A stretch of 64,000 bases of DNA from Tenacibaculum tangerinum (GCF_029853675.1 NZ_CP122539.1:1667001-1731000), one strand, 5' to 3'. Shown: positions 44,807-54,892, counted from the first letter of the stretch. The notes: a model not told the origin generated them from the sequence alone. Translations and numbers: made by a program.

Positions 44807-45944
44807 ATACCAACGTTTTATATAAATCAAGTTGGCCCTCCCAGATTACTTCAGATTTAAAAAATTTTCTTGCTCTTTTCTCTCCATAATCTCCATGCAT
44901 ATTTCTCAACTCAGGATTCCTAGCATAAATCAAGATGCTTTCAGACAGCAATGCTATGTTGTTTAAAGGGATCAAAAAACCACTTTTTTTATCTGAAACA
45001 GTATCTCTTGCTCCTGGTATATCAGAAACTATAACTGGTCTTTTCATAGACGATGCTTCAAGTACTACATTCCCAAAACCCTCTCTATAAGAATATAAAA
45101 CTAGAACATCTATTGCTGCAAAAACTTCTGTGACATCTTCTTTCTTCCCCAAAAAATAAACATTCTTATTTTGTTTCATTTCAATTAAAACCTTATAGCT
45201 TATAGTGTCATTTTCTTCAATTGGCCCAGCTAATATTAACTTAAGGTTTTCTTCTTTCTCAGATGCTATTTTAAATGCTTCATATAGCTCTTCAACTCCT
45301 TTATCTCTAACAATTCTTCCTACAAAACCTATTAGTATATCATCTTGATTTAAAGACAGATTATCTCTTAACTTCTTCCCTTTTATAACATTACGCTCAG
45401 ACAACATAAATTTTGATGTATCTATTCCATTGCTACTTCCTTTACCTATTAAAATCCCTTTATCTATTTTTAAAATTTTAATTTTTACAGCATGCTCGAA
45501 AAGCGAAGGGCTAATTACAATTACTTTGTCTGCTAAATAACATGAAATAAACTCAGTAAACCTGACAATTTCTTTTTTTACCCCCTTTAATGTATCTGAT
45601 CTTACACCTCGCAAAGTAAAAACAATTCGTCTACTGGGAAAAAACACACCCGCTAGAGTAAAAAGTAATCCTGTCTTTGGGTTACCTGCATTTACTATTG
45701 AAGGTTTTTCCTTTAAAAGTATTTTAATTACCTTAAAGAAAGACTTTATATCATTAATTATTGATATTTCTCTTGAAAAAGATACTTCAATATGCTTGCA
45801 TCCTTCACTTTTCACTATCTTTTCTACTTCAGCTCCTTTTGGTGAAACTAATACTACTTCATTGCCTTTTTCTTTTAAATACCTTGCCTGCCCCCTGATA
45901 AAATTACCACAAAAAGAATCCGATACTGCTATTAAAACTTTCAA
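44796..45944 (-). CDS. Glycosyltransferase family 4, cytoplasmic
   Basis: 382 aa. GT-B fold: N-terminal acceptor domain with the repeated ILLKEKPSIVNAGNPKTG region; C-terminal donor domain beginning LIGFVGRIVRDKGVEELYEAF (about residues 208-228). The retaining GT4 EX7E motif lies in SYREGFGNVVLEASSMKRPV (about 283-302). It would add an internal sugar of the repeat unit; donor and acceptor are unknown. AT-rich and part of the central, most variable part of the cluster. Confidence 0.9.
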   Translation of the reverse strand: MKVLIAVSDSFCGNFIRGQARYLKEKGNEVVLVSPKGAEVEKIVKSEGCKHIEVSFSREISIINDIKSFFKVIKILLKEKPSIVNAGNPKTGLLFTLAGVFFPSRRIVFTLRGVRSDTLKGVKKEIVRFTEFISCYLADKVIVISPSLFEHAVKIKILKIDKGILIGKGSSNGIDTSKFMLSERNVIKGKKLRDNLSLNQDDILIGFVGRIVRDKGVEELYEAFKIASEKEENLKLILAGPIEENDTISYKVLIEMKQNKNVYFLGKKEDVTEVFAAIDVLVLYSYREGFGNVVLEASSMKRPVIVSDIPGARDTVSDKKSGFLIPLNNIALLSESILIYARNPELRNMHGDYGEKRARKFFKSEVIWEGQLDLYKTLVYET

Positions 45945-45946
45945 AA

Positions 45947-46516
45947 TTATTTATTTAGTTTATTTCTTGAATAAAACACGTTTGTATCATTTGTATCTAC
46001 ATTTTCTTTTATTACTTTGGCTGGCACACCTCCTAATACTTTATTATCTTCAGTATCATCTACAATAAAGGAATTAGCTGCTATTAAGTTTCCTTTCCCT
46101 ATAGTAACACCGCACTTTACAGAACTATTTGCTGCCAACCAACTTCCTTTCTTTATATGTACTTTTTTCGCAATACTACCTCCTTGCTTTACACTTTTAT
46201 TTTTAAAAGTATGCTGTAAAGTACTAATAACTACATAAGGACCAAAAACAACTTCATCTTCTATTTCTAAACCACCCATCGCATTTAACCAACACCCTTT
46301 AGCTAGATACACATTATCCCCAACTGTCAAATTAAATGTATTTAACAACGTAACATCTCTACCTACAGTAAAATTTTTCCCACACTTTTTTAAGAAAAAA
46401 CCCATCAAAAAACCTCTAATTCTAATCACAATCCTGTTATCTGGCAGCCAGCTAGTTATTAAAGAAACAAGCCACAATGGTAAAACATATCTTAACTGAT
46501 TTTTAATTTCTTTCAT
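45947..46516 (-). CDS. Left-handed beta-helix acyltransferase (WcaF-like)
   Basis: 189 aa. A short hydrophobic start (about 8-28) is followed by hexapeptide repeats from about residue 48 to 165 (FTVGRDVTLLNTFNLTVGDN, KLIAANSFIVDD and similar), with the catalytic-type His in STLQHTFKNKS (about 97). Such enzymes O-acetylate sugars using acetyl-CoA. It likely modifies the repeat unit. The start overlaps the preceding glycosyltransferase gene by 14 bases. Confidence 0.88.
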   Translation of the reverse strand: MKEIKNQLRYVLPLWLVSLITSWLPDNRIVIRIRGFLMGFFLKKCGKNFTVGRDVTLLNTFNLTVGDNVYLAKGCWLNAMGGLEIEDEVVFGPYVVISTLQHTFKNKSVKQGGSIAKKVHIKKGSWLAANSSVKCGVTIGKGNLIAANSFIVDDTEDNKVLGGVPAKVIKENVDTNDTNVFYSRNKLNK

Positions 46517-47675
46517 TCATTATTTTTTTAAAAAAACTTACTCTCTTTTCTTGAAGAATTCCTTCTTTATACTTTAATGCTATTTCAATATTCTCTTTTA
46601 TCATTTTCTCCCACATATACTTGGATGAATAAATATATTCTATCTGATTTGCTAACTTTTTCCAATCTCCTGGTTTGTGTAAAAATTTTTCACTTAAAAG
46701 TTCTGGAACTCCAGCCACAGATGCTCCTAATACTAAACGCCCTCTACTCATTGCTTCAATTACAACTCTAGGTAATCCTTCTTGTTTAGATGGATGAATA
46801 TACAGGTGTTGTTTATCCAAAAAAGGTAAAATTCCTTTTTCTCCTGCTTCAAGTAAACCTATTATATTCACAAATTGATTTAAATTTAATTCTTGAATTA
46901 TATCCAGCAACCACCCAGAGTCTCCTGTTCCAACTAAATTTAACCTTATATTCTTTTGTCCTTTATTTACAAGATATTTTAAAGCCTTTATAGCTTCAAC
47001 ATGTCCTTTATATTTAACATGAAAAGACCCTATTAATCCTATATTAAAAGTTTCAAAACTTTTATTATAAAAGCTTAATACAGAACCTACATTTTGTACT
47101 TCTTTCAAATTTACATTTGATATTCCTATTGTTTGCTTTTTATTTGGATATCTTGATTGTAAGAACTTCTGTGTAACGTAAATTATGTTTTCAGACTTTT
47201 TGACATAATTTCTTAACTTAAAATACTGTATTGGTGCTATAACTTTAGTCAGCATCCCACCATAATTCCAATAGGCATCAAAAGGACAGCCTACGACTTC
47301 AATCAGGTATGGCTTATTTATTTCTTTACATATATCAATAGCAAAAAAACCTAAAGTACTAGGCAACCTAGATATTACAAAATCTACCTTTTCTATTTCT
47401 GTTTTTATTTTTTTCTTTATTATCTTATACTTTAGAATTTTATCTTTAGAAGATTTAATATCATCAATAAGTACAAAACCCACATTATTAGAAGAAGAAA
47501 TCACTAATTTATTTGGTAAATTTTCCTTTTCTCTTCCTATAACTAATAACTCATCAAAAACTGACAAATACCTATCCCACATATATTTGGTAAAACTACC
47601 TCCAGATCCATCATAATATTTATCATTAACTTTATCATGTACAAAATAATGATCATGTATAAATAATGCTTTCAT
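46503..47675 (-). CDS. Glycosyltransferase family 4
   Basis: 390 aa. GT-B fold; C-terminal donor domain with FNIGLIGSFHVKYKGHVEAI (about residues 210-229), LVGTGDSGWLL and the EX7E motif in HPSKQEGLPRVVIEAMSRG (about 293-311). The N-terminal half begins MKALFIHDHYFV, typical of capsule GT4s. Substrates cannot be inferred. It lies directly after the polymerase gene and overlaps the acyltransferase gene by 14 bases. Confidence 0.9.
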   Translation of the reverse strand: MKALFIHDHYFVHDKVNDKYYDGSGGSFTKYMWDRYLSVFDELLVIGREKENLPNKLVISSSNNVGFVLIDDIKSSKDKILKYKIIKKKIKTEIEKVDFVISRLPSTLGFFAIDICKEINKPYLIEVVGCPFDAYWNYGGMLTKVIAPIQYFKLRNYVKKSENIIYVTQKFLQSRYPNKKQTIGISNVNLKEVQNVGSVLSFYNKSFETFNIGLIGSFHVKYKGHVEAIKALKYLVNKGQKNIRLNLVGTGDSGWLLDIIQELNLNQFVNIIGLLEAGEKGILPFLDKQHLYIHPSKQEGLPRVVIEAMSRGRLVLGASVAGVPELLSEKFLHKPGDWKKLANQIEYIYSSKYMWEKMIKENIEIALKYKEGILQEKRVSFFKKIMNERN

Positions 47676-47702
47676 TTCTCACTCTTCTTATTATTTATTT
47701 TA

Positions 47703-48968
47703 TTATTTTTTAACCAATTTAGTTTTTGTTAAAATTATGAAGGGGACGACAATAAACTTTATTGAAAAGTTTAAAAAGTATGCCAAATCTTGTCTTTGGA
47801 CATAAATTAACAGTGAAACAAGGGTTACCAAAAAAGATAGCCCTAAAACTGATGAATTGAGATAATTATAATACTTTGATGTAAAAATTGACACAATAAA
47901 ATAAACAATAAAAACCCCAAAATATTCAAAATCCATATATCCAGACAGTTGTAAGGAATACCCTAAACCTGTAGAACCTTGAGGCCGTTCAAGGAAAACT
48001 CTATTATACCAATTACCTGAATTTCTTGTTATCCCTAAAAAATTACCAAAATCATCTATAATCAATTTTTTATCCTCAATTGTTTTAAGTTTATTTACAC
48101 CGTATACTCTATGAATATTCTTGCCCACAGTCATAAATTCATTAAACCCCATACTTTTAAAATCACTTTCAATATTTAATTTATCTTCAGACACTAATAC
48201 TGACTTGAGCTGCTGTGTTAAAGGAGCCAATAAAGCTACAAATATAAAAAAGGAATAATAGATAAATATTGGAAAACATTTTTTTTTATAACCATAAAAA
48301 AAAATCACCCCTATGATATAAGTAAATAATAAATCTCGTTCCCCTAAAAACAAAAATATAAAACAAAATAAAAAACCATAGAGCAACATTAATTTTCTAT
48401 TATACCCATTCTTATATACATTATAAATTGAAAGTGTAACTAGCAAACCTGTAATAGCATATAAATATCTTAAAACTGGATTATCAGCAATAAAATTTTT
48501 AATCATTCTCTTAGTATTTAAGCTATTTGTTGTATAAATAACACTTAAGTAAATTAAAACAGATAAAAGAGATAAAATCCAAATAATCTTGAACACATAT
48601 GGATCTATTTTAATTTTTTTTAACTTACTCATTCTTTTTTTATTTCTTTCAAAAAAATAAATAGTTAATAAATTAAATGTTGTAAATGAGATATACCCCA
48701 TTATTAGCATTGGTCTAATAAATCCTTGGTTTAAACTTTGATTATCTACTATTATCAGTAAATATATATAATAACTAAAGTTATGTAATAACATGAAAGG
48801 ATTAACCCAGTGCAATATAAAAGATGAATAATTTATATATATTTTACTAATTATTATCGAAGTAATAAAAAGCATAGAAATAGACAAAATATAAAACCCT
48901 AACAACAAGAAAGTTAAACTTAAAATTAAAAATATAAAAATTAAGAATCTATGTTTTAATTGTTCCAT
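47703..48968 (-). CDS. wzy: Oligosaccharide repeat-unit polymerase (Wzy-like)
   Basis: 421 aa, extremely hydrophobic, with about eleven predicted membrane helices. One larger outer loop lies around residues 250-320 (KSVLVSEDKLNIESDFKSMG, then YNRVFLERPQGSTG), containing the Arg-rich pieces usual for Wzy. No sequence signature is diagnostic for this family, so the call rests on topology and on place between flippase and glycosyltransferase genes. It polymerises lipid-linked repeats at the periplasmic face. Very AT-rich, consistent with horizontal acquisition of the cluster core. Confidence 0.8.
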   Translation of the reverse strand: MEQLKHRFLIFIFLILSLTFLLLGFYILSISMLFITSIIISKIYINYSSFILHWVNPFMLLHNFSYYIYLLIIVDNQSLNQGFIRPMLIMGYISFTTFNLLTIYFFERNKKRMSKLKKIKIDPYVFKIIWILSLLSVLIYLSVIYTTNSLNTKRMIKNFIADNPVLRYLYAITGLLVTLSIYNVYKNGYNRKLMLLYGFLFCFIFLFLGERDLLFTYIIGVIFFYGYKKKCFPIFIYYSFFIFVALLAPLTQQLKSVLVSEDKLNIESDFKSMGFNEFMTVGKNIHRVYGVNKLKTIEDKKLIIDDFGNFLGITRNSGNWYNRVFLERPQGSTGLGYSLQLSGYMDFEYFGVFIVYFIVSIFTSKYYNYLNSSVLGLSFLVTLVSLLIYVQRQDLAYFLNFSIKFIVVPFIILTKTKLVKK

Positions 48969-48971
48969 ATA

Positions 48972-50398
48972 TTATTTAATGACTTTTTTTATTTGTTTTA
49001 ACTCAATAAAAATATCAAATATATTTAATGTTCTTAACACTAAAAAGTAAACTATAATTATAAACAGCACATTAATACTGTATATCCAAAATGAAAAATA
49101 CGCCTTTATGAAGAAAGACCAAAAAATTAATATTAACGAAGTAAAAATTATTTTAAATACTTCCTTAAACCTGTTATCTTTGATGACCATTTCTTTAGAT
49201 GAAGAATAAAAACTAATTAAATAACTTAAAATATTTGTTATTAAAAGTCCTAACAATAAAAACTCTATGCTTCTATACAATATTCCTAAAAGAATAGATA
49301 TCGCTTGTATGCTTTTTTTAATAAATCAATATGTAATATCTTTTCAGTTTTATTAATAACCTTAAAAAAAACTCTACTTAACATTTCTTGTAAAAAGAAA
49401 AAAGAAGATATTGATAATATTTGTATAAAAAAATATCCTTCGCTCCATTCACTTCCATATACTAATTTTAATATATCGTCTCCATAAGAAACTACAACAA
49501 CTATTAAAATTCCCATGATAACGGAGACATATGTTGATATTTTAAAAAAAGCCGCATTCATTTTTTTTGAATCTTGTTGTACTTTAGAAAGTCCTGAAAA
49601 AGCTACGCTCTGCAAAAGCAAGTTGATTAAATTATTAGGAACATCTTGTAATCTTTTTGACTGATAATAAAACCCCGCTTGAGTCTGAGAAAAATACTTA
49701 GCCAATACTACTTGATAAATATTATCATAAATAGAACTTAAAACTGAAGTTATTGATGTATTTATACCAAACTTATATAAAGTTTTAAAAGATGTATAAT
49801 TAAACCTAAGAGGTACAAAATATTTCTGTGAAACTATTAATAAAATCGAAAAAAAAGAGAATATAATAATTGAATAAGTATTAATGCCCATACTCCAAAA
49901 CTATATAAAGCTAATAACACCCCAATTATTGACGCAAAAAGCATAGAAAAAAAACGATAAATTCCTCTTTCTTTAAACTTAAAATCTCTTATCAACATTG
50001 TACTACCAACAACTTGAAAAGAGTTAATTATAAGAATTACAGATGATAATTTTATGTAGTTTATAAAGCTATTATCTTCATAATAATCCGCTATTTTTTC
50101 TGATGAAACAAATAATAAAAAAGAAAAAAACACCAAGTATTAAATTAAAAGTAAATACTGTAGAATAGTCTATTTTTTTTATTTTTTCTTTCCTAACAAG
50201 TGCTGCTCCTAACCCTCCTTCTACAAAGACTCCTGAAACTAAAATAAAAAACATAACAACCCCTATTTTACCAAATTCACTTGGGGGTAAAATTCTTGTA
50301 AAGATAATATTAGTTAAAAGTATAATTATCAAATATCCTAACTGACTTGTTAAAGACCACAAAGATCCTTTTAACATCTTTTTCTTTAAATCACCCAT
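48972..50398 (-). pseudogene. wzx: Wzx-type flippase (WzxC/MATE-like) split into four frames
   Basis: Four open pieces on the minus strand together make one flippase of about 475 aa: 50398-50078 (starts MGDLKKKMLKGSLWSLTSQL), 50136-49837, 49891-49286 and 49280-48972. Joining them gives a continuous protein with about 12 helices. The switches are at homopolymers: seven A at 50124-50130 (one base too many), eight A at 49849-49856 (one too few), and seven T at 49313-49319 (one too few), all on the plus strand. The first two compensate each other. Either the gene is inactive or the base calls are wrong. It overlaps the uge stop by 8 bases, as a working operon would. Loss would block export unless another flippase acts. 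Confidence 0.85.
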
Positions 50399-51428
50399 TA
50401 AATATTATAAATTTAGATTCTTGAATGCTTATAAACCATCTAACAAAACAATGCACACCTTCTTCTATTTTTACCTGAGGTTTGTAGTTATAATCCTTTA
50501 TTAAACCATCCACATTTGCCCAGGTTTTTTTGACATCCCCTGGTTGCATGGGTAACATTTCTTTAACCGCCTCTTTTCCTAAATTGGCTTCCATTGTTGT
50601 AATGAAATCTAACAATTTTACTGAATCGTTGTTACCTATGTTATAGATTTTATAGAGTTCTTCTCTATCTTCAACCGATTTTTCTAGTACTCTTTGTACC
50701 CCTTCTACTATATCATCTACATAAGTAAAATCTCGTTCCATATCTCCGTTGTTGAACACTTTGATGGGACGGTTGTTTGAAATGGCATCAGCAAACAGTA
50801 TAGGTGCCATGTCGGGTCGTCCCCATGGTCCGTACACCGTGAAAAATCGCAATCCTGTAGTGGGCATTTTATATAGATGACTGTAGGTATGAGCCATCAA
50901 TTCGTTACTTTTCTTCGTAGCTGCATACAAACTCACGGGAGTATCAACCCTATCTCCCTCGGAAAAAGGCACTTTTTTGTTGGAGCCGTACACACTTGAG
51001 CTACTGGCATACACCAAATGTTTGATTTCATGATGTCGGCAACACTCCAAAATATTTAAAAACCCAACAATATTGCTTTGAATATACACATCGGGATTTT
51101 CGATACTGTAACGCACTCCTGCTTGGGCTGCTAGGTGACAAACTACTTCAAATTTTTCGGTAGTGAATAATTGAAATAGTGCTTCTTTATCTTCTAAGTT
51201 CAATCGTATAAACTTAAAATTATTAAAAGTAGCACTTGTCATTTCTTGATGAAATACCTCAGCTTTTTTTCTATCTATTCCTAATTGTTGTAACCGAGCA
51301 TATTTTAAATTGACATCGTAATAGTCGTTAATATTATCGATTCCTACTACTTCATGTCCTTCAGTTAGTAATTTTTTACTTAAATGGAACCCGATAAACC
51401 CTGCTGCTCCTGTAACTAAAATCTTCAT
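50391..51428 (-). CDS. UDP-glucuronate 4-epimerase-like SDR, copy A (chimeric C-terminus)
   Basis: 345 aa. SDR with TGAAGFIGFHL (residues 6-16), SSSSVYGSNKKVPF and YAATKKSNELMAH (Tyr/Lys, about 170), the UDP-GlcA 4-epimerase (GalE-like) subfamily with FFTVYGPWGRPDMAP. It would convert UDP-GlcA to UDP-GalA. Residues up to about 324 are identical to copy B; after the duplication border (50458) the C-terminus changes to a longer, unrelated tail (FISIQESKFIIFNG), which overlaps wzx by 8 bases. So it is a hybrid. The start overlaps the ugd stop by 4 bases. Confidence 0.9.
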   Translation of the reverse strand: MKILVTGAAGFIGFHLSKKLLTEGHEVVGIDNINDYYDVNLKYARLQQLGIDRKKAEVFHQEMTSATFNNFKFIRLNLEDKEALFQLFTTEKFEVVCHLAAQAGVRYSIENPDVYIQSNIVGFLNILECCRHHEIKHLVYASSSSVYGSNKKVPFSEGDRVDTPVSLYAATKKSNELMAHTYSHLYKMPTTGLRFFTVYGPWGRPDMAPILFADAISNNRPIKVFNNGDMERDFTYVDDIVEGVQRVLEKSVEDREELYKIYNIGNNDSVKLLDFITTMEANLGKEAVKEMLPMQPGDVKKTWANVDGLIKDYNYKPQVKIEEGVHCFVRWFISIQESKFIIFNG

Positions 51429-53189
51429 GAGTTCTTTCCTATTTGATAATATTCAAATCCTCTTTCTTCTAAATGATAGCTATGGTACTGATTTCTTCCA
51501 TCAAAAATAACTGGGGTTTTCAGTTGCTGTTGAATTTCTGAAAAATCTGGTGAACGAAACTCCTTCCACTCTGTCAATAAAATCAACGCATCTGCATTAG
51601 CCAATACTTCATATTTAGCTTTCTTGTAAGTGATGTTCTCCACATCTTTTAAATAAAAATGTGCTGCTTCTTCCATCGCTTTTGGGTCGTATGCTTGTAC
51701 TTTTGCCCCTCTCTTCACCAGTTCTTTTACCACATAAATCGCTGGGGCTTCACGCATATCGTCGGTTTCTGGTTTGAATGCCAATCCCCATAAACCAAAT
51801 GTTTTTCCTGTTAAATCTTCTCCAAATCTTTTGATGATTTTCTCTGCAATCACAAATTTTTGGCGGTTGTTCACTTCTTCTACTGACTTGATCAATTGGG
51901 CTTCATAACCATGTTCTTCTGCTATCTTTTTCAATGCTTTCACATCCTTCGGGAAACAAGAACCTCCATAGCCTGCACCGGGATAAATAAAACTATAACC
52001 AATTCGTGAATCGGACCCTATTCCTGCACGTACATTGTTTACATCAGCTCCCACGCGCTCGCAAATGTTGGCGATTTCGTTCATAAACGATATTTTGGTG
52101 GCTAGCATTGCATTGGCGGCGTACTTGGTCATTTCTGCGGAACGTACATCCATGGTAATGAATCGGTCGTTGGTCATTGTAAAAGGAGTGTACAACTGGC
52201 GCATTTTTTCAAAAGCATAGTCCGACTCCGCTCCAATTACCACTCTATCAGGTTTCATAAAATCGTTGATGGCATCGCCTTCTTTTAAAAATTCGGGATT
52301 AGAAACTACATCAAATTCAATAGCCACATTTCTTTTATCCAATTCCGATTGAATAGCTACCCTTACTTTATCGGCTGTTCCCACAGGTACGGTAGATTTA
52401 TTTACGACAATCAATCGGTGGTTCATCTTTTGACCAATTTCTTTAGCCACTGCCAACACATATTGCAAATCTGCCGAACCGTCTTCTCCCATAGGAGTAC
52501 CTACGGCTATAAAAACAATAGTAACTTCTTCAAGGGCTTCTTCTAACTTGGTTGTAAAGAATAAGTTGTTCTTCTCTACATTTTTCAATACCATCTTTTC
52601 TAGACCTGGTTCGTAAATTGGTATAATTCCTTGGTGAAGCTTACTTATTTTTTTGGGGTCGATATCTACACAGGTAACTTTGTTTCCCATTTCTGAAAAA
52701 CAGGTTCCTGATACCAAGCCTACATAGCCTGTTCCGATAACAGCTAGTTTCATATTTATTATTTATCTTTTGATTTCAAACTTTCTTTATCATGAACTTC
52801 TTTTCGCAACCCACTGCTAGAAAAACGGTGTTCTCTTTTATTAAAGTACAATTTGATTCCTTTCTTCTCACAAAAATCTCTTCCTGTGAATTGTTTGTTG
52901 GCATATTCATCACCTATAATTCGTACGTCTATATGAAAGGAACGAAGAATATCTTCTAAATCCTGCTCAGTTGCATACGGAACGATTTCATCGACATATT
53001 TACAGCCTTTTAACTGGATATATCGCTCAACTACCGATTGTACGGGTCTGTTTTTATCGGGTCTGTCGATGGTTGGGTCTGTTTGCAAACCACAGATTAA
53101 GTAATCGCATTGGCGCTTGGCTTCTTCTAACATTTTAATATGTCCTGCATGCAATAAATCAAATGCACTGAAAGTAATTCCTGTTTTCA
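50458..53189. repeat. 2,732-bp direct repeat, copy A
   Basis: Bases 50458-53189 match 56517-59248 with a constant offset of 6,059 and no indel that I can find. It covers the tagD-like gene, ugd and nearly all of uge. The right border falls on the last base of the tagD-like start codon; the left border falls in the last 20 codons of uge, beyond which some homology with mismatches continues for about 15 bases. Confidence 0.92.
51425..52753 (-). CDS. ugd: UDP-glucose 6-dehydrogenase, copy A
   Basis: 442 aa, identical to copy B. NAD site GTGYVGLVSG (residues 7-16), substrate region with GAGYGGSCFPKDV (catalytic Cys near 263), YAANAMLATKISFMNE and LWGLAFKPETDDMREAP. It oxidises UDP-glucose to UDP-glucuronate, the precursor of the uge product. 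Middle gene of the duplicated triplet. Confidence 0.95.
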   Translation of the reverse strand: MKLAVIGTGYVGLVSGTCFSEMGNKVTCVDIDPKKISKLHQGIIPIYEPGLEKMVLKNVEKNNLFFTTKLEEALEEVTIVFIAVGTPMGEDGSADLQYVLAVAKEIGQKMNHRLIVVNKSTVPVGTADKVRVAIQSELDKRNVAIEFDVVSNPEFLKEGDAINDFMKPDRVVIGAESDYAFEKMRQLYTPFTMTNDRFITMDVRSAEMTKYAANAMLATKISFMNEIANICERVGADVNNVRAGIGSDSRIGYSFIYPGAGYGGSCFPKDVKALKKIAEEHGYEAQLIKSVEEVNNRQKFVIAEKIIKRFGEDLTGKTFGLWGLAFKPETDDMREAPAIYVVKELVKRGAKVQAYDPKAMEEAAHFYLKDVENITYKKAKYEVLANADALILLTEWKEFRSPDFSEIQQQLKTPVIFDGRNQYHSYHLEERGFEYYQIGKNS

Positions 53190-53190
53190 A
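52759..53190 (-). CDS. Cytidylyltransferase-like protein (TagD family), copy A with TTG start
   Basis: 143 aa. Nucleotidyltransferase fold with FSAFDLLHAGHIKML (HxGH, residues 8-22) and SSSGLRKEVHD, where the ISSTxI-type motif occurs in the family. Relatives activate glycerol-3-phosphate, heptose-1-phosphate or ethanolamine phosphate. The duplication ends inside the start codon: copy B begins ATG, but here the bases are TTG, so initiation is weaker or lost. It heads the capsule cluster on the minus strand, and the upstream 400 bases offer no obvious promoter. Confidence 0.82.
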   Translation of the reverse strand: MKTGITFSAFDLLHAGHIKMLEEAKRQCDYLICGLQTDPTIDRPDKNRPVQSVVERYIQLKGCKYVDEIVPYATEQDLEDILRSFHIDVRIIGDEYANKQFTGRDFCEKKGIKLYFNKREHRFSSSGLRKEVHDKESLKSKDK

Positions 53191-53608
53191 TAATTTACTT
53201 ATTCATATTTTTATAAAAAAGCAATGCTACTTTCCAATATTTGTCAACTCCATATTTCGGATATCATGAACAACCTCCATCTATTACCTAGCATCTTGTA
53301 AACCTAATCCATCTCTATCAACACCTCTCGACGACTTGTAGTCTGTAAATCGAAACCATGAGCTGAACTAAATCTCTTCTCTATTTATAGTCATATCTAA
53401 CTAAACATTTCACTGATGCTTTAATTTTTTAATATAACTATCAAAATGCTCAAACTCCACAAAAAAATCAGCTTTTGAAAAAATAACTTCCTAATATTAC
53501 TTATCATTTTTCCCAATTCAGCTACATGACATTACTTGCATTTTTAACCATTTTTAAATAAAGTGGAACAACATATCCTGATACTCATAATAAGCAAAAA
53601 ATTTTTCA
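53191..53608. other. 418-bp gap upstream of copy A without a gene
   Basis: No open frame, tRNA or clear promoter. Short minus-strand stretches look vaguely coding (for example around 53270-53360), but they are too short and broken to name. It may be a decayed piece left by the duplication. Confidence 0.4.
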
Positions 53609-54892
53609 TTACAACGTCCTATCAACTATTTCTTCAGGTAATACTCCTTTAACATCATACACCACAGCTCCATCTTTCATAATTGATTTTAAATCCATGC
53701 CTTTATATTCATTATGTGCTACAGCTAATACAACCGCATCATATTTACCTTGTGGCGATTCTTTTATTGATTGTAAATTGTACTCTCTCTTTACTTCTTC
53801 TACATCAGCCCAAGGATCATAGATTGTTACATTTGTATTATACTCTTTCAAGCTCTTAACCACGTCTACAACCTTGGTATTACGTACATCTGGACAATTT
53901 TCTTTAAACGTAATTCCCAAAATTAATACTTCAGCTTTTTTAATTTTGATATCTTTATCAATCATTAACTTAATAACCTGAGAAGCTACATACTCTCCCA
54001 TTCCATCATTCATTCTTCTTCCTGCTAAAATAATCCCTGGATGATACCCAAACTCCTGTGCTTTTTGTGCTAAATAATACGGATCTACTCCTATACAATG
54101 TCCTCCAACTAATCCGGGTTTAAACGGTAAAAAGTTCCATTTGGTTCCTGCCGCTGCTAACACATCATTAGTATTGATATTCATCAATCCAAAAATCTTT
54201 GCCAACTCATTTATAAAAGCAATGTTGATATCTCGTTGAGAATTCTCTATCACTTTAGATGCTTCTGCTACTTTAATCGTTGGTGCTAAATGCGTTCCTG
54301 CAGTAATCACCGATTTATACAAATCATCTACTTTCTTACCTATCTCAGGTGTAGAACCAGAAGTTACTTTTAAAATTTTCTCAACCGTATGTTCTTTATC
54401 TCCAGGATTAATACGTTCTGGAGAATATCCTCCATAAAAGTCCTCATTGAATTTTAATCCAGAAACCTGTTCTAATACTGGAATACATTCTTCCTCAGTC
54501 ACTCCAGGATATACTGTTGATTCATAGATAACAATATCCCCTTTTTTTAAAACCTTCCCAACCGTTTCACTCGCTTTAATTAATGGAGTAAGTACAGGAC
54601 GATTATTCTTATCTACCGGGGTAGGCACTGTTACAATATAATAATTACAATCTTTAATATCTTCTAACGATGCTGAACAAAAAAGCCCATTCACATCCGA
54701 TGGTTTTTCTACCAGTACCGATTGTAACACTTCATTTTCAACTTCTAAAGTAGCATCTACTCCAGACATTAACTCTGCAACTCTTTCCTTATTTATATCG
54801 AAGCCTACTACAGAGTATTTTGTTGCAAATAATCTTGCTAAAGGCAATCCTACATACCCTAACCCTATTACGGCAATTTTTTGATTATTCAT
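53609..54892 (-). CDS. UDP-N-acetyl-hexosamine 6-dehydrogenase (WbpA/TviB-like)
   Basis: 427 aa. NAD site IGLGYVGLPLA (residues 9-19), middle domain with VIENSQRDINIAFINELAK, catalytic Cys in GLVGGHCIGVDPYYLA (about 260-275), and C-terminal LGITFKENCPDVRNT. The sequence differs clearly from the two ugd copies and matches the subgroup that oxidises UDP-GlcNAc or UDP-ManNAc to the uronic acid. It lies between the two copies of the repeat, with its own promoter and no cluster partner such as wecB in the window. Confidence 0.9.
   Translation of the reverse strand: MNNQKIAVIGLGYVGLPLARLFATKYSVVGFDINKERVAELMSGVDATLEVENEVLQSVLVEKPSDVNGLFCSASLEDIKDCNYYIVTVPTPVDKNNRPVLTPLIKASETVGKVLKKGDIVIYESTVYPGVTEEECIPVLEQVSGLKFNEDFYGGYSPERINPGDKEHTVEKILKVTSGSTPEIGKKVDDLYKSVITAGTHLAPTIKVAEASKVIENSQRDINIAFINELAKIFGLMNINTNDVLAAAGTKWNFLPFKPGLVGGHCIGVDPYYLAQKAQEFGYHPGIILAGRRMNDGMGEYVASQVIKLMIDKDIKIKKAEVLILGITFKENCPDVRNTKVVDVVKSLKEYNTNVTIYDPWADVEEVKREYNLQSIKESPQGKYDAVVLAVAHNEYKGMDLKSIMKDGAVVYDVKGVLPEEIVDRTL

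Noticed and set aside
48972..49280. Independent 102-aa small membrane protein gene
   Set aside because: Its frame extends upstream into the flippase and it supplies exactly the missing C-terminal helices; it is a fragment of wzx.
53191..53608. Decayed transposase or other pseudogene upstream of repeat copy A
   Set aside because: Short minus-strand fragments do not add up to any family I recognise, and no inverted terminal repeats are seen.
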